Below, in pieces: positions 1-8,438 of a DNA stretch of 48,652 nucleotides. Position 1 is the stretch's first letter. Each line of letters opens with the position of its first letter. Origin of the DNA: Lachnospiraceae bacterium. GTDB taxonomy: Bacteria > Bacillota > Clostridia > Lachnospirales > Lachnospiraceae. The stretch spans positions 1 through 48,652 of the forward strand of contig JAFRRD010000002.1 in the NCBI GenBank assembly GCA_017428265.1, read 5' to 3'. The notes beneath the pieces were generated by a model. The model searched no databases, was not told the origin of the DNA, and was given only the letters and a program-made list of their open reading frames with translations. Made by a program: the position numbers and the translations under genes.

Positions 1-2
1 AC

Positions 3-113
3 AATCGTATGTCAGCCAGAGGCCAGCTCGAGTATTTCATTCCCAACTGGGGAGATGCCGTCGTCTGGAGTGATCTGCATCGATCTTCTAAGTATCCTGA
101 TTTGTGGAGTTAG
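3..113 (+). CDS. 3' end of an unrecognised protein, truncated by the window edge
   Basis: Frame 3 is open from the window edge to a TAG at 111-113 and reads like a real protein tail (contains LEYFIPNWGDAVVW and ends KYPDLWS), with two Trp-rich stretches. I do not recognise the family. It would run convergently into the RDD gene that ends at 160. Only about 36 residues are visible, and all that supports coding is an open frame and plausible composition, so this is tentative. Confidence 0.3.
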   Translation, partial: NRMSARGQLEYFIPNWGDAVVWSDLHRSSKYPDLWS

Positions 114-159
114 CCACCAACGCTTTTTGTCCTATAACCCTTCTTTTATCTGTCGGCCA

Positions 160-912
160 TTAACGGGACTTTGCCGCCTTTTCCGTTTTTTTGCCTTTGG
201 CTTTGTTCAGTTCGTCGAGCGTGTCATAGATCGGCTGGCTCTGATAGTCAGCCACCGCACTCTGGGCGAAATAATCGTGGATGAGCTGACGGTTCTTCCC
301 TGCAAAAAAGAGCACGGTCTCAAACAGAAAGAGCAATATCGGCAGCATCAGAGCAGCGGAGCCGACCGTCCCCATGTTGAGCAGGATGATGCCGAGGACG
401 GAGATCATGGTCTCAACGATGTACTTTCCGAAAAAGCTGCGGATGAACATGGCGCCGGCTTCCATCCGGACGCAGTTCGTGTGTACCACGCAAAGGCCGA
501 AAAGGCGTTTGCCTACGGTTCGGCCGTCGCGGAAAAGCAGCGGTACGGCAAATTCCAGCAGCAGGTAGGTGATCAGGATGGCGCCGCTGACCCCCGCTAC
601 ATATGAGATGATCAGCCAGCGGTAGAGGCTGCCTGCCTCTTCATCAGCGGCCAGTGCCTCATTGGCCAGCCTGTACCGTTCCTGCTCTTCCGGGGGCAGC
701 GCGGAAGAATCCATTACGTCATCCGGGGAGATGCCGAAGCGTTCGGCGATCTCATCGTAGATCGTTTCCATCCGCTGCTTTTTTTCTTCAAAGCGGGTCA
801 CGGAAGCAAAGAGGGAAAGAAGCGCAACGATCAGGATCCCCCTGAGAAGGATATCGATCAAAAAGGCTGCAAGGCGCCTAAGGAGCGGCGCCCGCTGGAT
901 CTCAAAGTCCAT
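160..912 (-). CDS. RDD family integral membrane protein (250 aa)
   Basis: The N-terminus carries the RDD hallmark (RRLAAFLIDILL, about residues 12-23) and the central DGRTVGKRLFGL motif (about 129-140) that follows the second membrane segment in this family. Three to four hydrophobic segments are visible (about 16-36, 98-122, 160-200), separated by a hydrophilic loop of about 60 residues rich in Glu. The tail is Lys-rich (KGKKTEKAAKSR) and probably cytosolic. RDD proteins are often of unknown function; some act as Na+/H+ antiporters or accompany other envelope proteins. The ATG at 912 has GGAGG seven bases upstream. It lies 26 nt behind the TTD14-like gene and is probably cotranscribed with it. 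Family assignment is firm, function is not. Confidence 0.85.
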   Translation of the reverse strand: MDFEIQRAPLLRRLAAFLIDILLRGILIVALLSLFASVTRFEEKKQRMETIYDEIAERFGISPDDVMDSSALPPEEQERYRLANEALAADEEAGSLYRWLIISYVAGVSGAILITYLLLEFAVPLLFRDGRTVGKRLFGLCVVHTNCVRMEAGAMFIRSFFGKYIVETMISVLGIILLNMGTVGSAALMLPILLFLFETVLFFAGKNRQLIHDYFAQSAVADYQSQPIYDTLDELNKAKGKKTEKAAKSR

Positions 913-938
913 ATCTGTTCCTCCGCCGTCTCTGACGA

Positions 939-2027
939 TCAGGCCGATGCCAGGGAAGCATTTTGATAGGCAGGATCACCGGTCACCTCACGGATCACCT
1001 TCAGTTCCTCCGGAAAGCGGATCTCCTCATTTTCATCCGTCAGTTCGATCTCCGCGATGGCCTGATCGTTCCAGAACGGATAGACGTCGATTTCAAAGTA
1101 CTGATTGTCATAGGTCAGGCAGTAACGGGTCTTCCGGATGGGGCGCTTCGACGGGTCCGCCTCCATCAGGAGCTGCAGGTACTCTTTCTGCGTCAGCCGC
1201 TCTTCGATCTCTGTCCGGGTCGTATCCGTGATGCGCCGCTTCTCCGTCTTGCAATAAATGTAGCTGCCGTTCTCGCCGCGCTGGCGGACCCGGAGCTCGC
1301 TGCCGTCCTGCGTCACCAGATAGGTCTGGATGATATCGACCTTCCGGCAGTTCGGGAGGCTCTCCAGCCACTTCAGATCCGGATATTCGATCAGGTATTT
1401 CCGCTCGATCTCCAGCGGCTGCGGTTCACCGAGGAAACTCCGCAGTTCCGCGATCAGCCGCCTCAGCTTTTCGTTGAAATCGGTGCTGTTGTCGATCACG
1501 CGCAGGTGCGGGTGACCGGTCCAGGCGGAAATCAGTTTGTCGTCGATCTCCCAGGCCTGCTCAGGCGTTTCCGTCCTCGCCTGGTTGTTGGAAAGCGTAT
1601 AATACTCCTCCGCGCCTTTCGCTGCGGTGACCAGGTGAAAGATCGCATCATAGCTGTCCCGGAGCTGGATCTCATCCGTGTGCAGGAAATCAAGCACTTT
1701 GGCAAATTCCTCATCGTTCATGTAGGCGCGGTTGTCCATCGCGCCGCGATCGCAGACAATCAGGATCTTTTCGTCCGGCATCGATCCCGCTGCATATTCG
1801 AACAGGCGCTCCTTCTCCAGCTGGAGCTGCATCTGGCAGATCTGGTAATCCAGGTTCGTCCCGCAGTCCCAGGGCGTGACACCGCCGGAGATCAGTTCCG
1901 TTGCCGTCTCCGGAACGAAAAGCACCTTGAAGCCCAGCTTGTTGAACTCATTCTGGATCCAGCTCATGCCGGTCGTCTTGCCGGCGCAGGGGCCTCCCGT
2001 GATAACGATCTTGGTGATCTCAGCCAT
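939..2027 (-). CDS. TTD14-like P-loop NTPase fused to a CYTH (triphosphate tunnel) domain (362 aa)
   Basis: The N-terminal half is an AAA_28/NadR-type P-loop domain: Walker A GGPCAGKTT at about residues 10-18, followed by VFVPETA-type and VCDRGAMDNRAY motifs. The C-terminal half (from about 205) opens with LEIERKYLIE, the ExExK signature of CYTH proteins, and continues with RVRQR, KTE and EIELT elements that line the triphosphate tunnel. The same two-domain order is known in eukaryotic TTD14, which binds GTP and phosphoinositides; the bacterial homologues are uncharacterised. An upstream in-frame ATG at 2033 exists, but AGGAG lies only two bases before it and eight bases before the ATG at 2027, so I choose 2027. 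The RDD gene follows after 26 nt. Confidence 0.85.
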   Translation of the reverse strand: MAEITKIVITGGPCAGKTTGMSWIQNEFNKLGFKVLFVPETATELISGGVTPWDCGTNLDYQICQMQLQLEKERLFEYAAGSMPDEKILIVCDRGAMDNRAYMNDEEFAKVLDFLHTDEIQLRDSYDAIFHLVTAAKGAEEYYTLSNNQARTETPEQAWEIDDKLISAWTGHPHLRVIDNSTDFNEKLRRLIAELRSFLGEPQPLEIERKYLIEYPDLKWLESLPNCRKVDIIQTYLVTQDGSELRVRQRGENGSYIYCKTEKRRITDTTRTEIEERLTQKEYLQLLMEADPSKRPIRKTRYCLTYDNQYFEIDVYPFWNDQAIAEIELTDENEEIRFPEELKVIREVTGDPAYQNASLASA

Positions 2028-2147
2028 GGTCATTTCTCCTTGTCAGGCGGTTCATTCCGCGGCCTGCGGCGGCTTCGCGCCGCATCCTGCTTCTCTGATC
2101 CGATTGTAAAGCATTCGCCGCGATCGTTCAAGCGATAAATGAGAAAC

Positions 2148-2177
2148 AAAAAAACGGCTTCCTGACGGAGGTCGTTT
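2148..2177 (-). terminator. Probable terminator of the leftward tRNA cluster
   Basis: An 11-bp imperfect stem (2152-2162 with 2167-2177, loop TGAC) is followed on the minus strand by seven T residues (2148-2154). On the minus strand two positions are A-C mismatches, so the stem is weak, but the position just behind tRNA-Lys and the T tract fit a Rho-independent terminator. Confidence 0.5.
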
Positions 2178-2183
2178 TCTTTG

Positions 2184-2256
2184 TGAGCGATGGGGGATTT
2201 GAACCCCCGACAACTTGATTAAAAGTCAAGTGCTCTACCGACTGAGCTAATCGCCC
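2184..2256 (-). tRNA. tRNA-Lys (anticodon TTT)
   Basis: A 73-nt cloverleaf with a 7-bp acceptor (GGGCGAT/ATCGCTC with one G-U), anticodon stem TTGAC/GTCAA and loop CTTTTAA giving anticodon TTT. The T arm is GGGGGTTCAAATCCCCC. The discriminator is A and no CCA is encoded. It is the last tRNA of the leftward cluster. Confidence 0.96.
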
Positions 2257-2299
2257 GATTTTGTCTTGGGCCAGGCTTTCGCGTTTTGTCCGAGACCAG

Positions 2300-2371
2300 C
2301 TGGGCTAGTTGGATTCGGACCAACGAATGCAGGAGTCAAAGTCCTGTGCCTTACCGCTTGGCTATAGCCCA
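2300..2371 (-). tRNA. tRNA-Gln (anticodon TTG)
   Basis: A 72-nt cloverleaf with acceptor TGGGCTA/TAGCCCA, D arm with the short GCCAAGCGGTAAGGC form typical of tRNA-Gln, and anticodon loop CTTTGAC giving TTG. The unusual U1-A72 pair and discriminator G match bacterial glutamine tRNAs. No CCA encoded. Confidence 0.95.
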
Positions 2372-2375
2372 ATAG

Positions 2376-2449
2376 GGTGGGTTGTGGGGCTCGAACCCAC
2401 GACCTTCAGAACCACAATCTGACGCCCTGCCAACTGTGCTAAACCCACC
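2376..2449 (-). tRNA. tRNA-His (anticodon GTG)
   Basis: Acceptor GTGGGTT/AACCCAC, anticodon stem TCAGA/TCTGA and loop TTGTGGT giving GTG. The base before G1 is also G and can serve as the extra G-1 paired with discriminator C73, the His identity element. The gap to tRNA-Gln is only 4 nt. Confidence 0.95.
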
Positions 2450-2479
2450 ATGCGGTCCATGCCGGCGCTGCGTTCAAAG

Positions 2480-2550
2480 AGCGGGTGATGGGAATCGAAC
2501 CCACGTGTCCAGCTTGGAAGGCTGGTGTTCTGCCATTGAACTACACCCGC
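2480..2550 (-). tRNA. tRNA-Gly (anticodon TCC)
   Basis: A 71-nt cloverleaf with acceptor GCGGGTG/CACCCGC, anticodon stem CCAGC/GCTGG and loop CTTCCAA giving TCC; discriminator U. It is the promoter-proximal gene of the leftward cluster. Confidence 0.96.
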
Positions 2551-2575
2551 GCATCCGTAAAACAGCGCAAGGGTG

Positions 2576-2604
2576 ATTGTACAATAAAAGGTGGGTACTG
2601 TCAA
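2576..2604 (-). promoter_or_regulatory. Sigma-A promoter of the Gly-His-Gln-Lys tRNA cluster
   Basis: Minus-strand -35 TTGACA (2599-2604), 17-bp spacer and -10 TACAAT (2576-2581), about 25 bp upstream of tRNA-Gly. This is close to full consensus. Confidence 0.85.
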
Positions 2605-2626
2605 CCGATTTTTCTCGAAAAATGTG

Positions 2627-2655
2627 TTGACAAGAAGAAAAGATTATTGTATATT
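2627..2655 (+). promoter_or_regulatory. Sigma-A promoter of tRNA-Thr
   Basis: -35 TTGACA (2627-2632), 17-bp spacer, -10 TATATT (2650-2655), 34 bp before tRNA-Thr. Its -35 lies only 22 bp from the -35 of the divergent tRNA promoter. Confidence 0.85.
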
Positions 2656-2689
2656 ACACCTTGCGCGGCGAAAAAGCGCCGATGTATTT

Positions 2690-2762
<73 letters not shown>

Positions 2763-2770
2763 TTTTTATT

Positions 2771-2799
2771 GCCCTGAGGCGATGCCCCGGGGCTTTTTT
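2771..2799 (+). terminator. Rho-independent terminator of tRNA-Thr
   Basis: A 9-bp stem (2771-2779 with 2785-2793, one wobble and one mismatch), loop CGATG, then six T residues at 2794-2799. It abuts the stop codon of the convergent glycosidase gene. Confidence 0.75.
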
Positions 2800-4135
2800 A
2801 ATGCACGCTCACGCCGAGCGGGACGGCGCGCTCCAGTTCGCTGCCGTCTTCTTTCCGGTCGGACAGTTCCAGTGCACGACGGCCGTTTAACAGGATCTGT
2901 GCGGAGCCGCCGCCGTCCAGGTTCACGGCATTTGCCATGCCGGCTTCCCGGCAGTACTCTTCCATTTCGGAAAGAGAAGCGCCGCAGCTGGTCTCACCCC
3001 TGCGGTACCCGATCTTCGGTGCGCCTTCCGCCCAGAGGAGCATCGGGCGGCCATCCTTATCCGCCCCGAGCGCGATCCGCGCGGCGCGGTCTTTTTCATA
3101 ATTCAGCGGATACAGGCTCGGCGGGAAGGCCGTCCGCTGCAGCTTGCGGATATTGTAAAACGGGGAGAGAAAACCTCCGCTTCGCACGCCGTCCCGGAGC
3201 AGGCTGCTGCCCGCCTGGATGCCGAAAACAATGTCTTCCGGCCCATGATACCGCACTTCGCCGCCCATGCAGTTCCCCTGCAGATCCGGGCTGCGCAGCA
3301 CGAAACCGGCCGCAGGTACCTCGAGGCCGCCGACAAGGTTCAGCGCTCTCACCTTCCTCCCGACGATCACAGCTTCCGGCCCGCTGCCGACGGCTGTCCT
3401 GCTGCATAAAGGCCGGGAAATGATCTCGGCATTCCGCCCAGGCTCGAAGACCTGCCCGGCGATCTCGATCGTCAGTTCCTGCAGCGACGGTTTCCCTATG
3501 CGCACGCAGCCGCTTTTTTCGACCAGCAGCGCCTCCCTTTCATACAGCGGCGGGCTGAGGATCTCGCCGTCCTTTACGCAGAGGCCGAAAGGTGTCCCGA
3601 CGCTGTCGTACGGGCTCGCGCAGTCAAAGGGATCCATGATAAAGAACGAAGCATTTACCCTGAGCGAGGCCTCCTGCGCGCTCTCCGAAAGCAGGCCCAT
3701 CTTCTCCGAGACAGGGATCACTTTGGTAAACGGCAGCTTTCCGCAGACAGTTTCGAGCGCCCCGGCGCCTTCCAGTTTTTCCCAAAGCAGACGGGCTTCC
3801 GCCGTCCGGAAATGCGGTTTTCCGCGGACCAGCCGGACGCCTTCCCGCAGCAGATCGGCCGCCGTAAATAAGCGGTCTTCGGGATCGTCCGAAGCATCGA
3901 CCCCTGCCGGAAGAGCCATTCCCTCCGGCACCCGCAGCAGCACCATCTGCCCGAAGATCCACGGCGCGGACGGCACCAGAAACTGCCGATAGATACGCAA
4001 AAGGCCGGGCAGAGGGTCTTTTGCGGGCTGGGGTCGGAAAAACGCCGGGCTCTCCCAGTCCGGCAGTTTTACCGTCTGCAGCCTCTGGATCTCTCCGTCC
4101 GGCCTTTTTATGGTTTTTATCTCAGGATCCATCAT
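2798..4135 (-). CDS. Phosphodiester glycosidase (NAGPA-domain) family protein (445 aa)
   Basis: The C-terminal two thirds show the NAGPA fold signatures: VNASFFIMDPF (about residues 163-173, the usual NxxFF segment), GTPFGLCVKDGEIL, ARIALGADKDGRPMLL and the diagnostic NLDGGGSAQILLNG near residue 405. Human NAGPA uncovers mannose-6-phosphate by cleaving a GlcNAc phosphodiester; bacterial members are thought to cleave sugar phosphodiesters. The first 130 residues are unique to this protein and contain no signal peptide or membrane segment, so it should be cytosolic, unlike most secreted members. The start is uncertain: two adjacent ATGs (4135, 4132) have only a weak GGAT site. It begins 15 nt after the GPH symporter, indicating an operon, so the symporter may bring in its substrate. 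Confidence 0.8.
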   Translation of the reverse strand: MMDPEIKTIKRPDGEIQRLQTVKLPDWESPAFFRPQPAKDPLPGLLRIYRQFLVPSAPWIFGQMVLLRVPEGMALPAGVDASDDPEDRLFTAADLLREGVRLVRGKPHFRTAEARLLWEKLEGAGALETVCGKLPFTKVIPVSEKMGLLSESAQEASLRVNASFFIMDPFDCASPYDSVGTPFGLCVKDGEILSPPLYEREALLVEKSGCVRIGKPSLQELTIEIAGQVFEPGRNAEIISRPLCSRTAVGSGPEAVIVGRKVRALNLVGGLEVPAAGFVLRSPDLQGNCMGGEVRYHGPEDIVFGIQAGSSLLRDGVRSGGFLSPFYNIRKLQRTAFPPSLYPLNYEKDRAARIALGADKDGRPMLLWAEGAPKIGYRRGETSCGASLSEMEEYCREAGMANAVNLDGGGSAQILLNGRRALELSDRKEDGSELERAVPLGVSVH

Positions 4136-4150
4136 CTGATCATTGATCCG

Positions 4151-5557
4151 TTATTTTGCAGGCGAGCCGTAGCGGGCGCCGAGCAGTTCCTCTGCTTCCT
4201 CGCGGCTGATCTCGCCGTTGTTGTAGCGGGACATCGTCTGCACGTCCTTGCTGCGCAGCTTGTAGAACACGAGCAGGATGATCAGCGCCAGGGTGAAGCC
4301 CGCTGCGGGCAGCAGGTTGAACAGGCCCCAGACGCCTTCCGCAACGCCCGCGGGCTGCACGGCGTTCTCGCCTTCCACGAAGTGCACGGCCGCCAGGCTC
4401 ATCAGTACGATGCTGCCGATCAGCGCGTTTTTCAGCTTCGCCACGAAGGCCTGCAGGCTGAAGGTCACGCCGGCTGCGCGGGTGCCCGATTTATAGGTCC
4501 CGTACTCGACCGTGTCGGCGATCAGCATGTAAATGATGACCTGCCAGAAGCCGAGGCCCGTGCACTTGAGCATGATCAGGACCAGCGCCACATACAGGTT
4601 GCTGTAGCCAACGAAATAGCAGACCAGGTCCATCACGATCGCAAAGGCGATTCCGCCGCAGAGCACGTCGAACTTATCCCACTTTTTGGAGAGCGTCGGA
4701 ACCAGCGCGCAGACCGCGATCACGGCCACCGCAACGCCGCCCGCCACGAGGGTCGCCATGCTCTCCTGCCCCAGGCAGATGCGCCCCATGTAGATCGCCA
4801 TTTTCTGCTCCACGGAGGAAAGGCCGAGCAGCAGCATCGCAAGCAGCACGAAGAGCAGGTATTTGTTGCTCTTCAGGTACTTCAGCATTTCCTTGAAGGT
4901 GGGATTTTCGGTCGCCAGCACCTCGTCGGAATGGCGCTCCTTTACGGTAAAGAGCATCGGGATCATCAGGATGATCGAGACGGCCACGAAGACGATGCAG
5001 GCCGTCAGCCAGCCGAGCTTCGGGCGGATCATCGGGATGAGCACGGTCGAGACCACGCCGCCGACCATTGACCAGAGCTTGCCGCCGGCGATGATCCCCG
5101 TGCGTTCCTCCACGTTCGAGGTCATGACCGTCGTCACGGCGAAGGCCGGCGCGTCCAGGATCGTGTAGCACAGGTCAAAGAGGATGTAGGCGACCAGGAA
5201 CCAGACGATCTTGCCGGTATCGGCCATTTCCTTCGGGATCGCGAACAGCGCGACCGTGGTGATGCCGACTGCCGAGGTGCCGATGCGCACCCAGGGCATG
5301 AATTTCTGGCCGTTCTTGAACATGTGGCGGTCAACGATGTAGCCGAACAGCACGTCGTTGACGGCGTCCCAGATCTTCGGGACGATCAGGATCGCTGCCG
5401 CGGTGGCGGCCACGATGCCGATATCCGTCAGGAAGGTCTCAATATAGCCGGCGTAGCCCCAGAGCAGGTTCTGCCCCAGGAAAAACAGACAGTAGGCTAC
5501 GTATTCTTTTTTCGTGGACTGATAGCCCGGTTTCAGCATGGGTTGTTTCTGTTTCAT
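4151..5557 (-). CDS. GPH-family (MelB-like) sugar:cation symporter, MFS superfamily (468 aa)
   Basis: Twelve membrane segments are predicted by eye. The loop after the second segment holds VPKIWDAVNDVLFGYIVDR, the GPH-family signature with the Asp residues that bind the coupling cation in MelB. Length is typical (450-480). The family imports glycosides, pentosides or hexuronides with Na+ or H+; the substrate cannot be read from the sequence. An ATG at 5581 is in frame, but GGAGG lies nine bases before the ATG at 5557, so the shorter start is chosen. A promoter lies at 5596-5624. The phosphodiester glycosidase follows in the same transcript. Confidence 0.88.
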   Translation of the reverse strand: MKQKQPMLKPGYQSTKKEYVAYCLFFLGQNLLWGYAGYIETFLTDIGIVAATAAAILIVPKIWDAVNDVLFGYIVDRHMFKNGQKFMPWVRIGTSAVGITTVALFAIPKEMADTGKIVWFLVAYILFDLCYTILDAPAFAVTTVMTSNVEERTGIIAGGKLWSMVGGVVSTVLIPMIRPKLGWLTACIVFVAVSIILMIPMLFTVKERHSDEVLATENPTFKEMLKYLKSNKYLLFVLLAMLLLGLSSVEQKMAIYMGRICLGQESMATLVAGGVAVAVIAVCALVPTLSKKWDKFDVLCGGIAFAIVMDLVCYFVGYSNLYVALVLIMLKCTGLGFWQVIIYMLIADTVEYGTYKSGTRAAGVTFSLQAFVAKLKNALIGSIVLMSLAAVHFVEGENAVQPAGVAEGVWGLFNLLPAAGFTLALIILLVFYKLRSKDVQTMSRYNNGEISREEAEELLGARYGSPAK

Positions 5558-5595
5558 ATTCACGAACCTCCGCTTTTTCAAGCTCTTACGGGAAA

Positions 5596-5624
5596 ATTAT
5601 AGAGCATGCGGCGCGGCTTTGCAA
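5596..5624 (-). promoter_or_regulatory. Sigma-A promoter of the GPH symporter operon
   Basis: Minus-strand -35 TTGCAA (5619-5624), 17-bp spacer, perfect -10 TATAAT (5596-5601), roughly 40 bp upstream of the chosen start. Confidence 0.7.
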
Positions 5625-5641
5625 GCGGTGCTTCCTTCTTC

Positions 5642-5670
5642 TTGCGTTTTGCTTCGGAATGGAATAAAAT
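5642..5670 (+). promoter_or_regulatory. Candidate promoter of the truA-gtrA cluster
   Basis: -35 TTGCGT (5642-5647), 17-bp spacer, -10 TAAAAT (5665-5670), 30 bp before truA. The -35 is weak. It is divergent from the symporter promoter. Confidence 0.5.
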
Positions 5671-5700
5671 AGCGGAAAGGGGAAGGCAGGAAAGGACGTT

Positions 5701-6435
5701 ATGCTGAACTACAAACTGACCATACGCTATGACGGGAGCCGCTACTTCGGCTGGGAGCGCCAGCCGGGGCGCGAGACCATCCAGGGCAAGCTCGAAGCCG
5801 TCCTTTCGGAAATGGCCGGCGAAGCGGTCGAGGTGATCGGCGCTGGGCGGACGGATGCCGGCGTGCATGCCGCCGCCATGATCGCGAACGTGCACCTTTC
5901 GACAAAGCTCACCCCCGATGCGATCCGCGATTATCTGAATCACTATCTTCCGGACGACATTGCGGTGGATGAGGTGAAGGTCGCCGCCGACGGTTTCCAT
6001 GCCCGCTACAAGGCTGTAGGAAAACTTTACACATATACCTGTTATGTCGGCAAGTTCAAGCCTGTTTTTGACAGAAAATTTCTTACGGTTCTCGATTATG
6101 AGCCCGATATCAGCCGTATGCAGGCAGCGGCCGCCCATCTTATCGGCGAACACGATTTCAAGAGTTTCTGCACCAATCCGAAGATGAAAAAGTCCACCGT
6201 CAGGACCGTGGACTCGATCGAGATCGTGCGGAAAAAGGACCACATCCTCTTTAAGGTCCACGGGAACGGCTTCCTGCAGAACATGGTCCGCGTCATCGTG
6301 GGAACGCTCCTCGAGGTCGGGCAGGGAAAGCGCGAACCGGAGGACATCCCCGGGATCCTGGAAGCCCGCGACCGCACCAAGGCCGGCTATACCGCGCCGG
6401 CAAAAGGCCTGTGCCTTACACGGGTGGATTATTAG
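5701..6435 (+). CDS. truA: tRNA pseudouridine(38-40) synthase TruA (244 aa)
   Basis: TruA converts U38, U39 and U40 of the anticodon arm to pseudouridine. The catalytic motif GRTDAGVHA places the nucleophilic Asp at residue 52. Other family landmarks are YDGSRYFGW near the N-terminus, FHARY (about 100), HDFKSF and the C-terminal GNGFLQNMVRVIVGTLLEVG. Length is the usual 240-260 residues. AAAGGA lies shortly before the ATG. It is the first gene of a tight rightward cluster with gtrA 1 nt downstream, an unusual partner for a tRNA enzyme, so the grouping is probably positional rather than functional. Confidence 0.97.
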   Translation: MLNYKLTIRYDGSRYFGWERQPGRETIQGKLEAVLSEMAGEAVEVIGAGRTDAGVHAAAMIANVHLSTKLTPDAIRDYLNHYLPDDIAVDEVKVAADGFHARYKAVGKLYTYTCYVGKFKPVFDRKFLTVLDYEPDISRMQAAAAHLIGEHDFKSFCTNPKMKKSTVRTVDSIEIVRKKDHILFKVHGNGFLQNMVRVIVGTLLEVGQGKREPEDIPGILEARDRTKAGYTAPAKGLCLTRVDY

Positions 6436-6436
6436 C

Positions 6437-6880
6437 ATGAACCGGTCTCAGAAGAAAAAAGCTCTGATGGAATTTCTGCGTTATGCACTGGTGGGCGGCA
6501 TTTCGGCTTTGGTCGACATGGCCGTCAATTACCTGATGCTTTACAAAATTCTGGGCAGTGACAAGAACCATCCGTTTGAAGTTGCGGTATCCGTGACCGC
6601 CGGGTTCATCGTCGGGATCCTGGTCAATTATGCCCTTTCCAATATTTTCGTTTTCAACAGCAGCGAACAGAAAGAAAAAGGACGGACCTTCAAGGCCTTT
6701 ATGATCTATGTACTGGTCGGGGTGATCGGCTACGGCCTGACGGTCGGGCTGACTTTGCTCGGGACCCGGCTGATCGGCGATGAAGGCATCTGGTATCTTC
6801 TGCTGACCTGCGTTGTCAAAGGCCTCGTACTGATCTGGAATTATCTGGGCCGGAAGATCCTCGTCTACGGAGAGAAATAG
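6437..6880 (+). CDS. GtrA family membrane protein (147 aa)
   Basis: Four membrane segments and the family opening [15 protein letters not shown] (about residues 14-28), with a second half [17 protein letters not shown]. GtrA-type proteins are small inner-membrane proteins linked to translocation of lipid-linked sugars (for example undecaprenyl-phosphate-glucose) or to wall and polysaccharide synthesis. The gene begins 1 nt after the truA stop and ends 1 nt before the flavoprotein start, so it is part of one transcript, probably with coupled translation. Its neighbours fit a role in surface glycan assembly. Confidence 0.9.
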   Translation: MNRSQKKKALMEFLRYALVGGISALVDMAVNYLMLYKILGSDKNHPFEVAVSVTAGFIVGILVNYALSNIFVFNSSEQKEKGRTFKAFMIYVLVGVIGYGLTVGLTLLGTRLIGDEGIWYLLLTCVVKGLVLIWNYLGRKILVYGEK

Positions 6881-6881
6881 A

Positions 6882-8438
6882 ATGGACAAAAATACTGCCG
6901 TTATTATCGGAGCGGGTCCGGCAGGACTGACAGCTGCCTATCAGCTTTTGAAGGAAACGGATATCCGTCCGATCATTCTTGAAGAGGAAAACTTTGTCGG
7001 AGGGATCTCCCGGACCGCGGAATATCACGGAAACCGCATGGATATCGGCGGGCACCGTTTCTTTACCAAGGCTCCCGAGGTCAATGCCCTCTGGAACGAG
7101 ATCATGCCGCTGCAGGGATCACCCTCGCAGGATGACATCATCCTGCACACGGCAGACAAAGAGCTGAACCCGGGCGGCCCCGACCCCGAGAAAGATGAAC
7201 GGGTCATGCTACTCCGCCGCCGGGTATCCCGGATCTATTTCCTTAAAAAATTCTTTGACTATCCGATCTCCATGAAGGGTGAGACTTTCAAAAACATGGG
7301 ACTCGGCCGGACCGTGAAAGCCGGTTTCGGTTATCTCGCTTCCGTGATCGCCCGGAAAAAGGAAGACTCTCTCGAGAACTTTTACATCAACCGCTTCGGC
7401 CGGCCGCTGTATGAGATGTTTTTCGAGGACTACACAACCAAGCTCTGGGGGCGGCATCCTTCGCAGATATCGGCCGACTGGGGCGCGCAGCGTGTCAAGG
7501 GACTTTCCCTGACCAAGGCTGTCTGGACCATGGTCAGCAAGCCTTTCCGGCGCCGGGACGCGAAAGTCGAGACCTCGCTGATCGAGCAGTATGAATACCC
7601 GAAGCGCGGGCCGGGCCAGTTCTATGAATTCATGGCCGAAAGCATCCGGGAAAAAGGCGGCGAGATCATTTTCGGGGCGAAGGTGACGGGGGTCCGCCTC
7701 GAAGACGGCCGCGTCAAAGCGGTGACGGCCGACTGCGGCGGCATCCGGAAAGAATGGGAAGCCGATGTGTTTTTCTCCTCGATGCCGGTCAAAGATCTGA
7801 TCGCGGGCATGAACGACGTGCCCTCCGACGTCCGGCGGATCGCAGACGGACTGCCCTACCGGGACTTCATCACGGTCGGCCTGTTGGTCAGAAAACTGGA
7901 GATCCAAAACGAAACAAAGCTGAAGACCGTCGGAAACATCGTTCCGGACTGCTGGATCTACATTCAGGACCGTGAGGTAAAGCTCGGCCGCCTGCAGATC
8001 TTCAACAACTGGTCGCCGTACATGGTCAAAGATCCGGAAAATACCGTCTGGATCGGGCTGGAGTATTTCTGCAGCGAGGGCGACGAAATGTGGGAAGCGG
8101 ATGATGCCTCGTTTATCGATTTTGCCAAAAAGGAACTAGCTTCCATCGGCGTGATCCGTGAGGAAAATGTTCTGGATGCGACGCGGATCCGCGTGAAAAA
8201 AGCCTATCCGGCGTATTTTGACAGCTATTCCGAATTCGATACCGTGAAGAAGTATCTGTCCGGAATTGACAATCTGTGGTGCATCGGCCGGAACGGACAG
8301 CACAAATACAACAACATGGATCATTCCATGCTGACGGCGATCGAAGCCGTCCGCGCCGTCAAGACCGGCAGCACGGATAAGACCGCTGTCTGGGAAGTCA
8401 ACATGGAGCAGGAGTATCATGAAGAGAAAAGATCTTGA
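6882..8438 (+). CDS. FAD-dependent oxidoreductase, amine-oxidase/UDP-galactopyranose mutase-like (518 aa)
   Basis: The N-terminal Rossmann dinucleotide site is [14 protein letters not shown] (about residues 9-22) followed by an acidic strand end (ILEEE) and the GGISRT and DIGGHRFFT motifs common to amine oxidases and UDP-galactopyranose mutases. The C-terminal FAD motif is [15 protein letters not shown] (about 466-480). Proteins of this type are regularly encoded beside GtrA proteins and glycosyltransferases, and some databases mislabel them as protoporphyrinogen oxidases. I infer a sugar or lipid-sugar substrate from the neighbours; the reaction is not established. GGAG lies nine bases before the ATG. 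The next gene starts inside its last 20 nt. Confidence 0.82.
   Translation: MDKNTAVIIGAGPAGLTAAYQLLKETDIRPIILEEENFVGGISRTAEYHGNRMDIGGHRFFTKAPEVNALWNEIMPLQGSPSQDDIILHTADKELNPGGPDPEKDERVMLLRRRVSRIYFLKKFFDYPISMKGETFKNMGLGRTVKAGFGYLASVIARKKEDSLENFYINRFGRPLYEMFFEDYTTKLWGRHPSQISADWGAQRVKGLSLTKAVWTMVSKPFRRRDAKVETSLIEQYEYPKRGPGQFYEFMAESIREKGGEIIFGAKVTGVRLEDGRVKAVTADCGGIRKEWEADVFFSSMPVKDLIAGMNDVPSDVRRIADGLPYRDFITVGLLVRKLEIQNETKLKTVGNIVPDCWIYIQDREVKLGRLQIFNNWSPYMVKDPENTVWIGLEYFCSEGDEMWEADDASFIDFAKKELASIGVIREENVLDATRIRVKKAYPAYFDSYSEFDTVKKYLSGIDNLWCIGRNGQHKYNNMDHSMLTAIEAVRAVKTGSTDKTAVWEVNMEQEYHEEKRS

Noticed and set aside
55-606. 183-aa ORF on the plus strand over the RDD gene
   Set aside because: It spans the RDD gene end in antisense; the RDD reading has family motifs and a good ribosome site.
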